Origin: Limnohabitans sp. Rim11
Lineage (GTDB): Bacteria > Pseudomonadota > Gammaproteobacteria > Burkholderiales > Burkholderiaceae_C
Direction: 5' to 3'
Length of the DNA stretch: 64,000 nucleotides
Assembly: GCF_001269365.1 (NCBI RefSeq)
Contig: NZ_CXOM01000001.1
Coordinates: 889,352 to 953,351 of the forward strand
Below the pieces are notes generated by a model. That model made no database searches. It saw nothing but the letters and a program-made list of their open reading frames with translations, and was not told the DNA's origin. Shown piece after piece: positions 45,301-55,187 of the stretch (positions are counted from its first letter, which is position 1; each line of letters begins with the position of its first letter). Both the position numbers and the translations under genes were made by a program.

Positions 45301-45921
45301 TCAGGTGATATGGAGGGATTCGAAAGTTTCGGCACGGGCTCGGCGCTGGGCAAGGTACTTGAGGCGCTGAGCGTGCACGATGGCCTTGAGGTCAAACAAG
45401 GCGCGATCGAAAACTTCGTTGATTATAACGAAGTCAAATTCTTTAACCTGAGCCAGCTCAATGGCCGCATTTTGGAGGCGCAATTCGATGGTTTCGGTGC
45501 TGTCTTCGCCCCGGCGCTCTAAACGGCTGCGCAATTCTTCCCAGCTGGGGGGCAAAATGAAGATCAGGATGGCATTGGCGTACATCTTTTGAATTTGGAT
45601 GGCGCCCTGGTAGTCAATTTCCAAAATAACGTCTGAGCCTTGCGTCATGCGCTCTTCGAGCATTTTTTTGGAGGTGCCATAGCGGTGGCTGTGCACATTG
45701 GCCCATTCCACAAAAGCATCGGCGGCCACCATGGCGTCAAACTCTTGCTGAGGCACAAAGAAGTATTCGCGGCCATGTTTTTCTTGCCCGCGCGGAGCTC
45801 GGGTGGTGTGTGATACCGAAGGCAGTACGCGCGCGTCAAGCTCCATGAGGGCCTTGACCAGGCTGGACTTACCCGCACCACTGGGGGCGGCTACAACGTA
45901 GAGGTTTCCAGGATATTCCAT
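45301..45921 (-). CDS. gmk: guanylate kinase
   Basis: 206 residues from the ATG at 45921 ([20 protein letters not shown]), giving the standard length; the frame stays open upstream into yicC but that part is not conserved. P-loop [12 protein letters not shown]-binding [19 protein letters not shown] and the DYQGAIQ segment are present. It phosphorylates GMP/dGMP to the diphosphates. Confidence 0.97.
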   Translation of the reverse strand: MEYPGNLYVVAAPSGAGKSSLVKALMELDARVLPSVSHTTRAPRGQEKHGREYFFVPQQEFDAMVAADAFVEWANVHSHRYGTSKKMLEERMTQGSDVILEIDYQGAIQIQKMYANAILIFILPPSWEELRSRLERRGEDSTETIELRLQNAAIELAQVKEFDFVIINEVFDRALFDLKAIVHAQRLKYLAQRRARAETFESLHIT

Positions 45922-45940
45922 GGCAAGGAGTGTAGTCAAC

Positions 45941-46858
45941 TTATTCGATGTTTTGCACTTGCTCACGCATTTGCTCAATCAAGACCTTCATGTCGACCGA
46001 GATTTTGGTGAGTTCGAGGGCGGCCGATTTGGAGCCCAGTGTGTTGGCTTCGCGGTGAAGTTCTTGAATCAGGAAGTCGAGGCGCTTGCCAATGTCGCCG
46101 CCCTTTTTGATGAGTCGGCTCAGTTCGTCTAAGTGAGAGGCCAAACGCGTCAGTTCTTCAGCCACGTCGATTCGAATGGCAAATGCCGTAGCCTCGGTCA
46201 GTGCGCGGTCTTTGGCCACGTCAGAAGACACATTGCCCTCTGACAAAGCCATGGCCTCGTTCCAGCGATCGATGAAGCGCTGGCGCTGTTGTTCCACCAA
46301 TTGGGGCAGCAAGGGGGCGGCTTGTTCTGCCAAGCTTCGGAGTTGACCAATGCGGTCTTGCAGCATTTCGGCCAAGCGCGCGCCTTCGCGGGAGCGAGCA
46401 TCTTTGAGCGCTTTAACGGCTTGTGTGGCCAAGGGCATGAGGTCGGCTTCGTTCAAGCCGGTGCCAGACTTTTCGTGAGAGGCCAGTTTGATGACATCCG
46501 ACACGCTCAGGTCGCGGGCACCTGGTAGCCAGCTTTGAATTTTGTTTTGCAGACTCAATAGCTTTTGGAGTGTGCCAATAGACGGATCGGCCAAGTCGCT
46601 GTCTTGGTTGCTGTGATAAACGGCGCGAACCTCTACTTTGCCGCGCTTGATGTGTTGGGTGATGTGTTCGCGCAGAGCGGGTTCTGTGTGTCTAAGCTCA
46701 TCGGGCAACCTGAAGCTGAGGTCTAAGAAGCGACTGTTGACCGAGCGAATTTCCAGTCCGAAACGAACCGATGCCGCGGCCGAAGATTCGGTCTGGGCGT
46801 CTGGGGAGGGCGTGCTGGACTGCACGCTGGCGTACCCGGTCATACTGTAAACTGGCAT
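45941..46858 (-). CDS. yicC: YicC-family endoribonuclease
   Basis: 305 residues. N-terminal [10 protein letters not shown] and [21 protein letters not shown], and C-terminal [24 protein letters not shown] are the two conserved YicC blocks. E. coli YicC is an endoribonuclease involved in small RNA turnover. It is the first gene of yicC-gmk-rpoZ and is divergent from rph. Confidence 0.94.
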   Translation of the reverse strand: MPVYSMTGYASVQSSTPSPDAQTESSAAASVRFGLEIRSVNSRFLDLSFRLPDELRHTEPALREHITQHIKRGKVEVRAVYHSNQDSDLADPSIGTLQKLLSLQNKIQSWLPGARDLSVSDVIKLASHEKSGTGLNEADLMPLATQAVKALKDARSREGARLAEMLQDRIGQLRSLAEQAAPLLPQLVEQQRQRFIDRWNEAMALSEGNVSSDVAKDRALTEATAFAIRIDVAEELTRLASHLDELSRLIKKGGDIGKRLDFLIQELHREANTLGSKSAALELTKISVDMKVLIEQMREQVQNIE

Positions 46859-46979
46859 GGATTCTTTCTAGGGTGCAGCAGTTTGAACTGCTGATCAAGG
46901 TGGGGCCCAAATTCGAGGCCCGAAGCACATTCCCGATTATCTCAAACTTAAGACATCTCTTAACAAGCCGTACCCCAAC

Positions 46980-47744
46980 ATGACCCAAGCTAAGCCAAAC
47001 CCAGAAAATGCACGCGCCCATGGCCGAGCTCAAGATCAACTTCGCAATGTGCGCATCACGCGCGGCTACACCGTTCACGCCGAAGGTTCTGTGCTGATTG
47101 AGTTTGGCGACACGCGCGTGCTGTGCACCGCTTCTGTCGAAGAAAAAGTACCGGGTCACAAAAAGGGCAGTGGCGAGGGTTGGGTCACAGCCGAATACGG
47201 TATGTTGCCCCGCGCCACCCATACCCGCGGCGACCGCGAAGCCGCACGTGGCAAACAAAGTGGTCGCACCCAAGAAATTCAACGCCTCATTGGCCGCTCT
47301 ATGCGCGCCGTGTTCGATTTGAAAAAGTTGGGCGAGCGCACCATTCATTTGGATTGCGATGTGCTGCAAGCCGACGGCGGTACGCGCACAGCCAGCATCA
47401 CGGGTGCATTTGTGGCAGCGCAAGACGCTGTCGATTGGCTCATGCACCAAGGCAAACTGACAGAGACTCCGATCATTGATTCAGTGGCTGCTATCTCTGT
47501 AGGTCTGAAAAACGGCACTGCATTACTTGACTTGGACTACACCGAAGACTCTTCGTGCGATACCGACATGAATGTGGTCATGACAGGTGCGGGCAACTTT
47601 GTGGAAGTGCAGGGCACTGCAGAGGGCGTGGCATTTACGCGCAAAGAAATGGACAGCTTGTTGGCCTTGGCTGAAAAAGGCATTGCCGAATTGGTGGTCC
47701 TGCAAAAGACATCACGTCAAACCCACGTGCAGGCTGGAGCTTGA
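46980..47744 (+). CDS. rph: ribonuclease PH
   Basis: 254 residues. Typical blocks: [63 protein letters not shown], and [20 protein letters not shown]. It is a phosphorolytic 3'-5' exoribonuclease acting on tRNA precursors. It lies 4 bp before rdgB, and rph-rdgB-hemW form one operon. Confidence 0.97.
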   Translation: MTQAKPNPENARAHGRAQDQLRNVRITRGYTVHAEGSVLIEFGDTRVLCTASVEEKVPGHKKGSGEGWVTAEYGMLPRATHTRGDREAARGKQSGRTQEIQRLIGRSMRAVFDLKKLGERTIHLDCDVLQADGGTRTASITGAFVAAQDAVDWLMHQGKLTETPIIDSVAAISVGLKNGTALLDLDYTEDSSCDTDMNVVMTGAGNFVEVQGTAEGVAFTRKEMDSLLALAEKGIAELVVLQKTSRQTHVQAGA

Positions 47745-47748
47745 TGCC

Positions 47749-48351
47749 ATGAAGATGGTTCTGGCTTCCAACAATGCCGGCAAATTGGCCGAATTGCAAA
47801 CCCTGTTTGGCACGCTCAATGTGCAGCTGGTACGGCAGTCTGAACTGAATATTTCTGAAGCGGCAGAGCCTTTCAAAACCTTTGTCGAAAACGCTTTGGC
47901 CAAGGCCAGACATGCCGCACAACACAGCGGCTTGCCTGCCGTGGCAGACGATGCGGGTTTGTGCATTGATGCCTTCGGTGGCTTGCCGGGTGTCGACACG
48001 GCTTACTACTGCACGCAGTTTGGCTATGAAAAATCCGATGTCAACAATGTCAAGGCGGTGCTTGAACAAATGGCCCACATCGACAACCGGCGCGCCGCCA
48101 TGGTCAGCACCTTGGTGGCTGTTAGAAGTGCCTTTGACCCCGAGCCCCTGATTGCGGTGGGGCGTGTGGTGGTCGACATTGCGCGCGAACCCATTGGCAG
48201 CAATGGCTTTGGTTTTGACCCCGTGTTGTTCTTGCCCGAGTTTGGTCAAACGTTTGCCCAATTGCCTGTTGAAGTTAAAAACGCCAACAGCCACCGCGGC
48301 AGATCCTCTCAAGCCATGCTTGCTCTCATGCGTGAGCGTTGGGGTTTGTAA
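47749..48351 (+). CDS. rdgB: dITP/XTP pyrophosphatase (RdgB/HAM1)
   Basis: 200 residues from the ATG at 47749; the open frame reaches further upstream but only inside rph. Signature SNNAGKLAELQTLF at the N-terminus, then PAVADDAGLCIDALGG-like (here DAFGGLPGV), and GSNGFGFDPVLFLPE. It removes non-canonical purine nucleotides such as dITP. Confidence 0.96.
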   Translation: MKMVLASNNAGKLAELQTLFGTLNVQLVRQSELNISEAAEPFKTFVENALAKARHAAQHSGLPAVADDAGLCIDAFGGLPGVDTAYYCTQFGYEKSDVNNVKAVLEQMAHIDNRRAAMVSTLVAVRSAFDPEPLIAVGRVVVDIAREPIGSNGFGFDPVLFLPEFGQTFAQLPVEVKNANSHRGRSSQAMLALMRERWGL

Positions 48352-48354
48352 AGC

Positions 48355-49560
48355 ATGAAGCAAGCTTTTGATGTGGTGCATGCCATGCGGCCTGGCTTGC
48401 TGCAATTGCAAGCCTTGCCGCCCCTGTCCTTGTATGTGCACTTGCCTTGGTGCATCAAAAAATGTCCCTATTGCGATTTCAATTCGCACGAGTGGCAAAG
48501 CAAGCAAGAAGGCATGCCCGAGGATCGTTACATCGATGCCTTGCTGGCCGATTTAGAGACCAGCCTGCCATTGGTTTGGGGCCGACCAGTGCACAGTGTA
48601 TTCATTGGCGGCGGCACACCCAGTTTGTTTGAGCCGGCCAGCATTGACAGATTGATCAGTGGCATTCGCGCCAGATTGCCCCTAGAGGCCGAAGCCGAAA
48701 TTACATTAGAAGCCAATCCTGGCACTTTTGAAAAAGATCGCTTCAAGGCGTTTAGAGCGGCAGGCGTGACGCGCTTGTCCATTGGTGTGCAAAGTTTCAA
48801 TGATGCGCATTTAAAGGCCTTGGGCCGTGTGCACAACCGAGACCAAGCCATGGCCGCTGTGGAAGAAGCACAAGCGGCATTTGACACCTTCAATTTGGAT
48901 GTGATGTATGCCTTGCCTGGCCAAACTTTGCAAGATTTGTCAAAAGACATTGAAACGGCTTTGAGTTTCAAGCCCCCCCACATTTCAATCTATCACCTCA
49001 CCATTGAGCCCAATACCTTGTTTGCTAAACATCCCCCTGTGTTGCCAGAGGATGACGATGCTTACGCCATGATGGATTTGATTACGGAGATGACAGGCGC
49101 TGAGGGTTTGCAACGCTACGAAGTTTCGGCCTATGCCAAGCCAGCCCACAAGTGCTGGCACAACTTGAACTATTGGCAGTTTGGCGATTATTTGGGCATT
49201 GGTGCTGGGGCGCACAGCAAGCTGAGTTTTGCGCACCGTATTACGCGACAAGTGCGCTACCGTGAACCGCAGCTTTACATGGCGCAAGCTTTAAGGGGTG
49301 AGCCTGCTACGCAACACGAAGAAGTCAAGCGTGAAGATTTGCCTTTTGAATACATGCTGAACGCCCTGCGTTTGAAAGACGGTTTTGCCTTGACCGATTT
49401 CATGGCGCGAACTGGCTTGGCCATGACCGCCATTCAAAAAGGCTTGTCAGAAGCTGAAGCCAAGGGTTTGATTGCCAGAGACATGGCCAAAGTGTGGCCC
49501 ACTGAGCGCGGGTTTGATTTCTTGAGTGACCTGCAAGAATTGTTTTTGGCAGATCGCTGA
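48355..49560 (+). CDS. hemW: radical SAM heme chaperone HemW
   Basis: 401 residues. Radical-SAM cluster Cys33, Cys37 and Cys40 (CIKKCPYCDF), followed by FIGGGTPSLF and ITLEANPGTFE. The fourth Cys of HemN-type enzymes is absent, as expected for HemW, which inserts heme into respiratory proteins. It lies 3 bp after rdgB, as in many proteobacteria. Confidence 0.94.
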   Translation: MKQAFDVVHAMRPGLLQLQALPPLSLYVHLPWCIKKCPYCDFNSHEWQSKQEGMPEDRYIDALLADLETSLPLVWGRPVHSVFIGGGTPSLFEPASIDRLISGIRARLPLEAEAEITLEANPGTFEKDRFKAFRAAGVTRLSIGVQSFNDAHLKALGRVHNRDQAMAAVEEAQAAFDTFNLDVMYALPGQTLQDLSKDIETALSFKPPHISIYHLTIEPNTLFAKHPPVLPEDDDAYAMMDLITEMTGAEGLQRYEVSAYAKPAHKCWHNLNYWQFGDYLGIGAGAHSKLSFAHRITRQVRYREPQLYMAQALRGEPATQHEEVKREDLPFEYMLNALRLKDGFALTDFMARTGLAMTAIQKGLSEAEAKGLIARDMAKVWPTERGFDFLSDLQELFLADR

Positions 49561-49583
49561 AACGCGAACGGCCTAGGGGTAAT

Positions 49584-49952
49584 TTAGGTAGCGCTAGAAG
49601 CTACAACCACGATCTTTTTGCCAAAGTCATTGAACATGGCCAATGTTTTTTCGGTGGGGATGAGGTATTTGGCACGCTTGTCGTCGGGCTGGTTGAATGC
49701 TTCCACCATGCCTTTGCTGCGCAGGCGCGTAATGCGCTTGTGCAAGGTTGCAGGCGAGCCCAACTCCGACAGACCAATGGCCTCACGAACGGTCATGGAT
49801 TTTTGTTCGAACCAGCGAAGGGCAATGGCTTCTAGAAGCGCATTCTCGTTAGCATCCAAAATTTGGCCATCTGGCAAATTTTGAATAGCCTTGGCCAACT
49901 GCAAAAAACGCAGGTAAGTGTTGTCTGTGTTTGAGTTTTGGTTCGAGGACAT
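49584..49952 (-). CDS. MarR-like winged-helix transcriptional regulator
   Basis: 122 residues. Recognition region SMTVREAIGLSELGSPATLHKRITRLRSKGMVEAFNQPDDKRAKYLIPTEK shows helix-turn-helix plus wing, with the MarR-type DDKR wing motif. It is shorter than typical MarR (about 140) because the dimerisation helices are reduced. It lies directly downstream of the CoxL-like gene on the same strand with its own 75-bp AT-rich upstream region. Target unknown. Confidence 0.75.
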   Translation of the reverse strand: MSSNQNSNTDNTYLRFLQLAKAIQNLPDGQILDANENALLEAIALRWFEQKSMTVREAIGLSELGSPATLHKRITRLRSKGMVEAFNQPDDKRAKYLIPTEKTLAMFNDFGKKIVVVASSAT

Positions 49953-50027
49953 GATCTCATTCTAATCAAAGAAAAGAGCCTAGATTAGTAATAAGTACTC
50001 TAATTTTGATCAATTTTACTTACAACT

Positions 50028-52364
50028 TTAGTTTGCTTGCATTTGCTCCCAGAGCTTGTAGGGTGTCAGGGGCATTTGAAGTTGAGGGGCTTTATCAGCT
50101 TGCCCATTTCTGGCCAAAGCATCGGCAATGGCGTTAACCACACAGGGCGTTGCGCCAATGGTGCCCAATTCGCCCACACCTTTGACGCCAAGCACATTGT
50201 TGGTGCTTGGTACGCTTTGGTTTGTGTAGGTTTTGAACATTTGCGGCATGATGTCTGCGCGGGGTGCGGCATAGTCCATCAAGCTGCCTGTGACCAACTG
50301 GCCACTTTCTGCGTCGTACACAAGCGCCTCTAACAAAGCTTGACCCATGCCTTGAACTGCGCCGCCGTCCAATTGGCCTTCCACAATCATGGGGTTGACC
50401 ACCCGGCCAATGTCGTTGACGGAGGTGTAGGACACCACTTGGGTTTCGCCTGTAGAAGGGTTAACTTCCACTTCGCAAATATGACAGCCATTGGGCCATG
50501 TCGGACCGCTGGCTGTGGTGCTCGATTGAATTTCAATGCGCGCATCAGGCTGGCGCTTGGCCAATTCGGCCAATGAAATTTTCAAATCGGTGCCCTTCAC
50601 ACTAAAGCTTCCCGATTGATAAGCCAAATCTGCAGGCGATGCCTCCAGGGCTTGGCCGGCTAGTTCGCGCGCTTTGTCCAATGTTTTTTCTGCGCCCACT
50701 CGCATGGCCGAGCCGCCTGTAAACAGGGAGCGAGAGCCTGCACTGCCAAAGCCATTGGCACGGTCGGTGTCGCCCAAAATGACGCGCACTTGGGAGATGT
50801 CTACGCCAAATACATCGACCACCAGTTGCGCCAAAGAGGTGGCAATGCCTTGGCCCATGGCATTGACGGCAGAGGCCACTTCAATCATGCCGTCTGCCAA
50901 AATTTGCACCTGGACGTTTTCTTCGAGTGCGTTACCGCCAGTCCATTCGAGGAAGGTGGCTACGCCCAAACCACGCCACAAGCCTTTGGCCTTAGAAGAG
51001 GCTTCGCGCTGGGCAAAACCTTTCCAGTCGGCTTTTTGCAGTGCTTCGTCCATGATCATTTCGAAAGCGCCAACGTCATAGACTTGGCCCATCGGATTTT
51101 TGTAGGGCATTTGTGAGGGCGTTACAAAATTCTTGCGACGCAATTCAATGCGATCGATGCCGCTCACTCTGGCGGCTTCGTCCATCAAGCGTTCTATGTT
51201 GTAGATGGCCTCAGGCCGGCCCGCGCCGCGGTATGCGCCTGTGCTGGCGGTGTTGGTCAGCACGCCCGTAAAGTGGTAGTCGATGGTTTGAATGTCGTAC
51301 ACACTGCTCTGGACCCAAGGTCCAATGAGCATTTGAATGGCCAAGCCTGTCATGGTGGGGTAGGCGCCCACGTTGGCCAAGGTTTCGATGCGCAGTCCCA
51401 AAATTTTGCCGTCTTGGGCAAGGGCCATGGACGCTTGGGTTTCAATGTCGCGGCCATGCGAGCTGCTTAAAAATTCTTCGTTGCGGTCGGCAATCCATTT
51501 GACGGGTCGGCCCAATTTGTGCGCGCAATAAGCGGTCACCAGATCTTCAGCGTAGGCGCCTGTTTTCATGCCAAAGCCGCCGCCGACATCGCCCACAATG
51601 ACACGAACGTTTTCTTTGTTCAAACCAATGACATCGCAGACGGCTGTGCGAACGCCAGTGGGCATTTGGCTGCTTAGGCGAATGGTCAGGCGGCCGTTGT
51701 CGACATATGCCAAGACACTGCGCGGTTCGATGGATAAAGCGGCCAAGCGTTGGTTCACGATGTTCAGGTGAACCACATGGGCCGCTTGGTCGAAGGCTCT
51801 TTGTGTGGCGGCGGCGTCACCGTAGCGGGTTTCGGCCACGCGGTTGTCTGGGGCTTCCGTCAAAAGTGGGGCTGAAGGCGCTAAGGCATCCGACAAAAGC
51901 GTTGCACTGGCCAAAGGCTCAAAGTCAATTTGAATGGCTTCAGCCGCATTCTTGGCTTGTTCTTCGGTGTCAGCTACCACTGCCACAATGGGTTCACCCA
52001 CAAATCGAACGGTGTCTGTGGCCAAGATGAAACGGGTGGTGCTAGACAGGGGACTGCCATCAGCCCGTTTGAAATTCATGGGGCGAGCCATCGGTTTAAG
52101 ACCAGCCGCTAACAAATCTTGCCCAGTCAAAACGCCATGGACGCCAGGCATGGCTTTGGCGGCTTGGGTGTCAATGCTTGTAATTTTGGCGTGGGGGTAG
52201 GGCGATCTTAAAAATACCAGGTGAGTTTGACCTGGCAAGCTCACATCGTTGGCGTACGTACCAGAACCCAACAGCAGCAATTGGTCTTCAACGCGTTTGA
52301 CAGCATTGCCACTGCCAAATCGGGTTGTTTGTTCTGGAATGGCTTGGATGGTGTTGTCTGACAT
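50028..52364 (-). CDS. xanthine-oxidase-family molybdenum hydroxylase large subunit, CoxL form II type
   Basis: 778 residues, full length. Molybdopterin-binding blocks: VGDVGGGFGMKTGAYAED, the AYRGAGR motif (about residues 376-382; form II, whereas true CO dehydrogenase has AYxCSFR) and the C-terminal GVGELG with the catalytic Glu. So it is a putative hydroxylase of an unknown aldehyde or N-heterocycle, not a proven CO dehydrogenase. The usual [2Fe-2S] small and FAD medium subunits are absent on both sides. The neighbours are a MarR-like regulator and a small membrane protein. Confidence 0.88.
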   Translation of the reverse strand: MSDNTIQAIPEQTTRFGSGNAVKRVEDQLLLLGSGTYANDVSLPGQTHLVFLRSPYPHAKITSIDTQAAKAMPGVHGVLTGQDLLAAGLKPMARPMNFKRADGSPLSSTTRFILATDTVRFVGEPIVAVVADTEEQAKNAAEAIQIDFEPLASATLLSDALAPSAPLLTEAPDNRVAETRYGDAAATQRAFDQAAHVVHLNIVNQRLAALSIEPRSVLAYVDNGRLTIRLSSQMPTGVRTAVCDVIGLNKENVRVIVGDVGGGFGMKTGAYAEDLVTAYCAHKLGRPVKWIADRNEEFLSSSHGRDIETQASMALAQDGKILGLRIETLANVGAYPTMTGLAIQMLIGPWVQSSVYDIQTIDYHFTGVLTNTASTGAYRGAGRPEAIYNIERLMDEAARVSGIDRIELRRKNFVTPSQMPYKNPMGQVYDVGAFEMIMDEALQKADWKGFAQREASSKAKGLWRGLGVATFLEWTGGNALEENVQVQILADGMIEVASAVNAMGQGIATSLAQLVVDVFGVDISQVRVILGDTDRANGFGSAGSRSLFTGGSAMRVGAEKTLDKARELAGQALEASPADLAYQSGSFSVKGTDLKISLAELAKRQPDARIEIQSSTTASGPTWPNGCHICEVEVNPSTGETQVVSYTSVNDIGRVVNPMIVEGQLDGGAVQGMGQALLEALVYDAESGQLVTGSLMDYAAPRADIMPQMFKTYTNQSVPSTNNVLGVKGVGELGTIGATPCVVNAIADALARNGQADKAPQLQMPLTPYKLWEQMQAN

Positions 52365-52524
52365 GGTATTGGTTGACTTAAAGAATGTGCTCTTGGCTTT
52401 GCAGTTTAGCTTTGATGCTGTTTTTCTGCATCAAAGACCCCGATCGGTAGGCTTCGTATTGCCGCCTAGGAGACAGTTGATTAGGATAGGGTCATCTGAT
52501 GATGCAAATGGAGCGAGGCCCTGG

Positions 52525-52971
52525 ATGGACAATTTTTTTCTGCTGGTAATTGGCGTGTTGTTTATTTTGGTGGCTGGGCTGCTAATCTTTTACTTCCAAA
52601 CACAGCAAAACTTCAAAGAAATTGCGGAAAAATTAGAAGCAATAGAGCATCCCCACACTGGCGCTCGCTCCACAGAATCTTTAAAACGCGACTTGGCCTT
52701 GCACCGCGATGTGTTGTTTGTACTCGAGGCAGATATTTCTAAAAACAAAAGAGAGTCCTTGACGGAAGACGAGTTAAAAACATTTGACGTGGCCAGGCAC
52801 CATATCAAGGCAAGCATTGCGGGCTTGAAAGCGAATGGCGATTGGATTGGCTTGCCATTCGATTACGAATGGGTTGAACTGCTAGAGCGCATCCCCAATG
52901 TGCTCAGTCTTTATCGAAAAGCAGAAGCAGAAAAACAAGCGCAAGAACTTCAGCCAAATCAAGGCCACTAA
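52525..52971 (+). CDS. small protein with N-terminal membrane helix, unknown function
   Basis: 148 residues from the ATG at 52525, chosen because GGAGCGAGG lies just upstream and the protein then begins with a membrane helix (FFLLVIGVLFILVAGLLIFYF). The rest is charged and predicted helical (KEIAEKLEAIEH..., RDLALHRDVLFVLEADIS). Not recognised. Divergent from the CoxL-like gene. Confidence 0.6.
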   Translation: MDNFFLLVIGVLFILVAGLLIFYFQTQQNFKEIAEKLEAIEHPHTGARSTESLKRDLALHRDVLFVLEADISKNKRESLTEDELKTFDVARHHIKASIAGLKANGDWIGLPFDYEWVELLERIPNVLSLYRKAEAEKQAQELQPNQGH

Positions 52972-53086
52972 AACCTTGAATTCTGGCGGATATCACCGGA
53001 TATCTTGTTTTAAAGGCTCTTTTTGCCTTGCTTGGGGAGCGTCAAAGTTAGAATGCCTTTGCTTTCTAAAATTTAGCCCTTGTCAA

Positions 53087-53100
53087 TTGACATGAGTCAA
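53087..53100 (+). promoter_or_regulatory. FNR/ANR-like site upstream of ccmA
   Basis: TTGAC-ATGA-GTCAA, a perfect 5-bp-arm palindrome with the FNR N4 spacing (consensus TTGAT-N4-ATCAA), 35 bp before ccmA. Low-oxygen control of cytochrome c maturation by FNR-type regulators is known in other proteobacteria. Its closeness to the start is compatible with either activation from a very short leader or repression. Confidence 0.5.
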
Positions 53101-53135
53101 TTCTTGATGGGCCTGATCTGCGATGATTCAGCCAC

Positions 53136-53750
53136 ATGTTCAGCATCTCCAATCTTTCTTGTTCCCGCGGTGATAAGCGCCTGTTTTCAGGCGTTTCTTT
53201 TGCATTGCAGCCGGGTGAATGGCTGCATTTGGAAGGGGACAACGGCGTTGGTAAAACCAGCTTGCTCAGATTGGCCTGCGGTTTAAGCGCCCTAGAACAA
53301 GGCCAAATTCAATGGCAGGGCCAGCCAGTTTCAAGCAATATCGATGAATTTAGAGCCAATTTGGCGTATTTAGGCCACCAATTGGCACTTAAAGAAGATT
53401 TAACCCCCTTGGAAAACCTGCGCGCGGATACCGCCATTGCGGGCCGCGCCTTGTCTTTGGCGGATGCCAAGGCTGCTTTGGCCCAGCTGGGCCTCAAGGG
53501 TCGGGAGCATTTGCCGGTACGTGTTCTGTCTCAAGGACAAAAGCGCCGCACGGCTTTGGCGCGCTTGTTGGTCAGTTCGGCCCCGCTGTGGATTTTGGAC
53601 GAGCCTTTTGTGGCTTTGGATGCCGCTGCCCAAAAAGTGCTGTCAGAAGTCATCAATGGCCACTTAAACAGGCAGGGGATGGTTCTTTTTACCAGCCACC
53701 AAATGGTGACATTGGCGGGTCAAGGCCGTTCTTACAGGCTGAAGGCATGA
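53136..53750 (+). CDS. ccmA: cytochrome c biogenesis ABC transporter ATP-binding protein CcmA
   Basis: 204 residues. Walker A EGDNGVGKTSLLR, signature VLSQGQKRRTALARLL (Q-loop variant LSQGQ typical of CcmA) and Walker B LWILDEPFVALD. Powers release of heme-bound CcmE from CcmC. First gene of the ccm operon. Its TGA overlaps the ccmB ATG. Confidence 0.95.
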   Translation: MFSISNLSCSRGDKRLFSGVSFALQPGEWLHLEGDNGVGKTSLLRLACGLSALEQGQIQWQGQPVSSNIDEFRANLAYLGHQLALKEDLTPLENLRADTAIAGRALSLADAKAALAQLGLKGREHLPVRVLSQGQKRRTALARLLVSSAPLWILDEPFVALDAAAQKVLSEVINGHLNRQGMVLFTSHQMVTLAGQGRSYRLKA

Positions 53751-54415
53751 GTGCATTTATCACCATCGTCAAACGCGACCTGACCTTGGCCCTCAGGCGC
53801 AAGAATGAGGTCATTACCTCCGTGTTTTTCTTTGTGGTGGTGGCCGCTTTGTTTCCTTTGGGCATTGGCCCCGAAATGAATACCTTGCGTCTGGTGGCAC
53901 CAGGTATTTTGTGGGTAGGGGCCTTGTTGGCCAGCATGCTTTCTTTGGGGCGCATGTTTGCCGCCGATTACGCCGACGGCACCCTCGAGCAAATGGCCCT
54001 ATCGCCAAATAGCCTTTCAGTTCTTGTGGCTGCCAAAATTCTGGCGCATTGGTTACTCTCGGGCTTGCCTTTGGTGTTGTTGGCGCCTATTTTGGGCTTG
54101 CAATTTGACCTTTCTGCCAGCGCACTGTGGGTTTTAACTTTGAGTCTTCTAATTGGGACGCCTGTTTTGTCTTTGATTGGTTCAATTGGTGCTGCACTGA
54201 CCTTGGGTGTCCGAGGGGGTGATGTTTTGTTGACCTTGCTGGTGTTGCCGCTTTATGTGCCTGCATTGGTTTTTGGTGCGGGTGCAGTACAAGCCGAAAT
54301 CAGTGGCCTAGGTGCTTCAGCGCATTTGTCTATTTTGGCGGCCATGGTACTGATTGCTGCAGTGTTCAGTCCATGGGCTAGCGCGGCCTCAGTTCGCGTT
54401 GCGCTTGAATCTTAA
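53747..54415 (+). CDS. ccmB: heme exporter membrane protein CcmB
   Basis: 222 residues from the ATG at 53747. Six hydrophobic segments. The N-terminal VKRDLTLALRRKNEVITSVFFFVVVAALFPLGIG and the central FAADYADGTLEQMALSP are typical of CcmB. It is the permease partner of CcmA. Confidence 0.95.
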   Translation: MSAFITIVKRDLTLALRRKNEVITSVFFFVVVAALFPLGIGPEMNTLRLVAPGILWVGALLASMLSLGRMFAADYADGTLEQMALSPNSLSVLVAAKILAHWLLSGLPLVLLAPILGLQFDLSASALWVLTLSLLIGTPVLSLIGSIGAALTLGVRGGDVLLTLLVLPLYVPALVFGAGAVQAEISGLGASAHLSILAAMVLIAAVFSPWASAASVRVALES

Positions 54416-54425
54416 GAATCGTTTC

Positions 54426-55187
54426 ATGTTCCAGAAATTATTTCATTTCGCATCGCCTCAAAACTTTTACCCATTGGCTGGAAAGTTGTGGCCTTTGTTT
54501 GCCTTGTTAGGCACAGGCCTTGCGGTTTGGGGTTTGTGGTTGGGCATGTTTGTGGCGCCCTCAGATTTTCAGCAAGGTGAGGGCTACCGAATTATTTTTG
54601 TCCATGTGCCTGTTTCATGGATGTCGATGGTCATCTATTTGGCCATGGCTTTTTGGGCTATTTTGGGCATCACGCTAAACACCCGTTTGTCGGGCATGAT
54701 GTGCCGCGCTTTGGCACCTACCGGCGCCATCTTTGCATTTCTTTCATTGTGGACCGGGGCCTTGTGGGGCAAGCCCATGTGGGGCGCTTGGTGGGTCTGG
54801 GATGCACGACTGACTTCAGAGCTCATTTTGTTTTTCTTGTACTTGGGCTACATCGCATTAACCAGCGCCATTGACGACCCACGACGTGCCGATAAAGCAG
54901 GTGGCATTTTGGCCATCGTGGGTGCACTCAACGTGCCGGTCATTTATTTTTCTGTGAAGTGGTGGAACACTTTGCACCAAGGCGCATCGGTGTCCTTGAC
55001 CAAAGGCTCCAGCATGGCGCAAATCATGTTGGAGGCCATGCTGATCATGGGCATCGCATTTTGGATGTACGCAGTGGCCATGGCGCTTTACAGAGTGCGC
55101 AGCATTATTTTGATCCGAGAACGCCACGCCCAATGGGTGGCCGATTTGCCCGAAGTGAAAACCATTCGTTCAGGAGCAACAGCATGA
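54426..55187 (+). CDS. ccmC: heme-handling membrane protein CcmC
   Basis: 253 residues from the ATG at 54426. Six membrane helices. The WWD signature WGAWWVWDARLTSELILFF is intact and lies between the heme-ligand loops (YRIIFVHVPVSWMS contains the first conserved His). It loads heme onto CcmE. Confidence 0.96.
   Translation: MFQKLFHFASPQNFYPLAGKLWPLFALLGTGLAVWGLWLGMFVAPSDFQQGEGYRIIFVHVPVSWMSMVIYLAMAFWAILGITLNTRLSGMMCRALAPTGAIFAFLSLWTGALWGKPMWGAWWVWDARLTSELILFFLYLGYIALTSAIDDPRRADKAGGILAIVGALNVPVIYFSVKWWNTLHQGASVSLTKGSSMAQIMLEAMLIMGIAFWMYAVAMALYRVRSIILIRERHAQWVADLPEVKTIRSGATA

Noticed and set aside
46698..47450. 250-codon minus-strand open frame overlapping yicC and rph
   Set aside because: Both covered genes are well-conserved families in other frames, and the product has no family features.
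47635..48507. 290-codon minus-strand open frame
   Set aside because: It covers rph, rdgB and the start of hemW, all clearly coding on the plus strand; it is a compositional shadow.
52987..53003. Direct repeat GGATATC twice upstream of ccmA
   Set aside because: Only 7 bp, and no known regulator matches; the FNR-like palindrome nearby is a better regulatory candidate.
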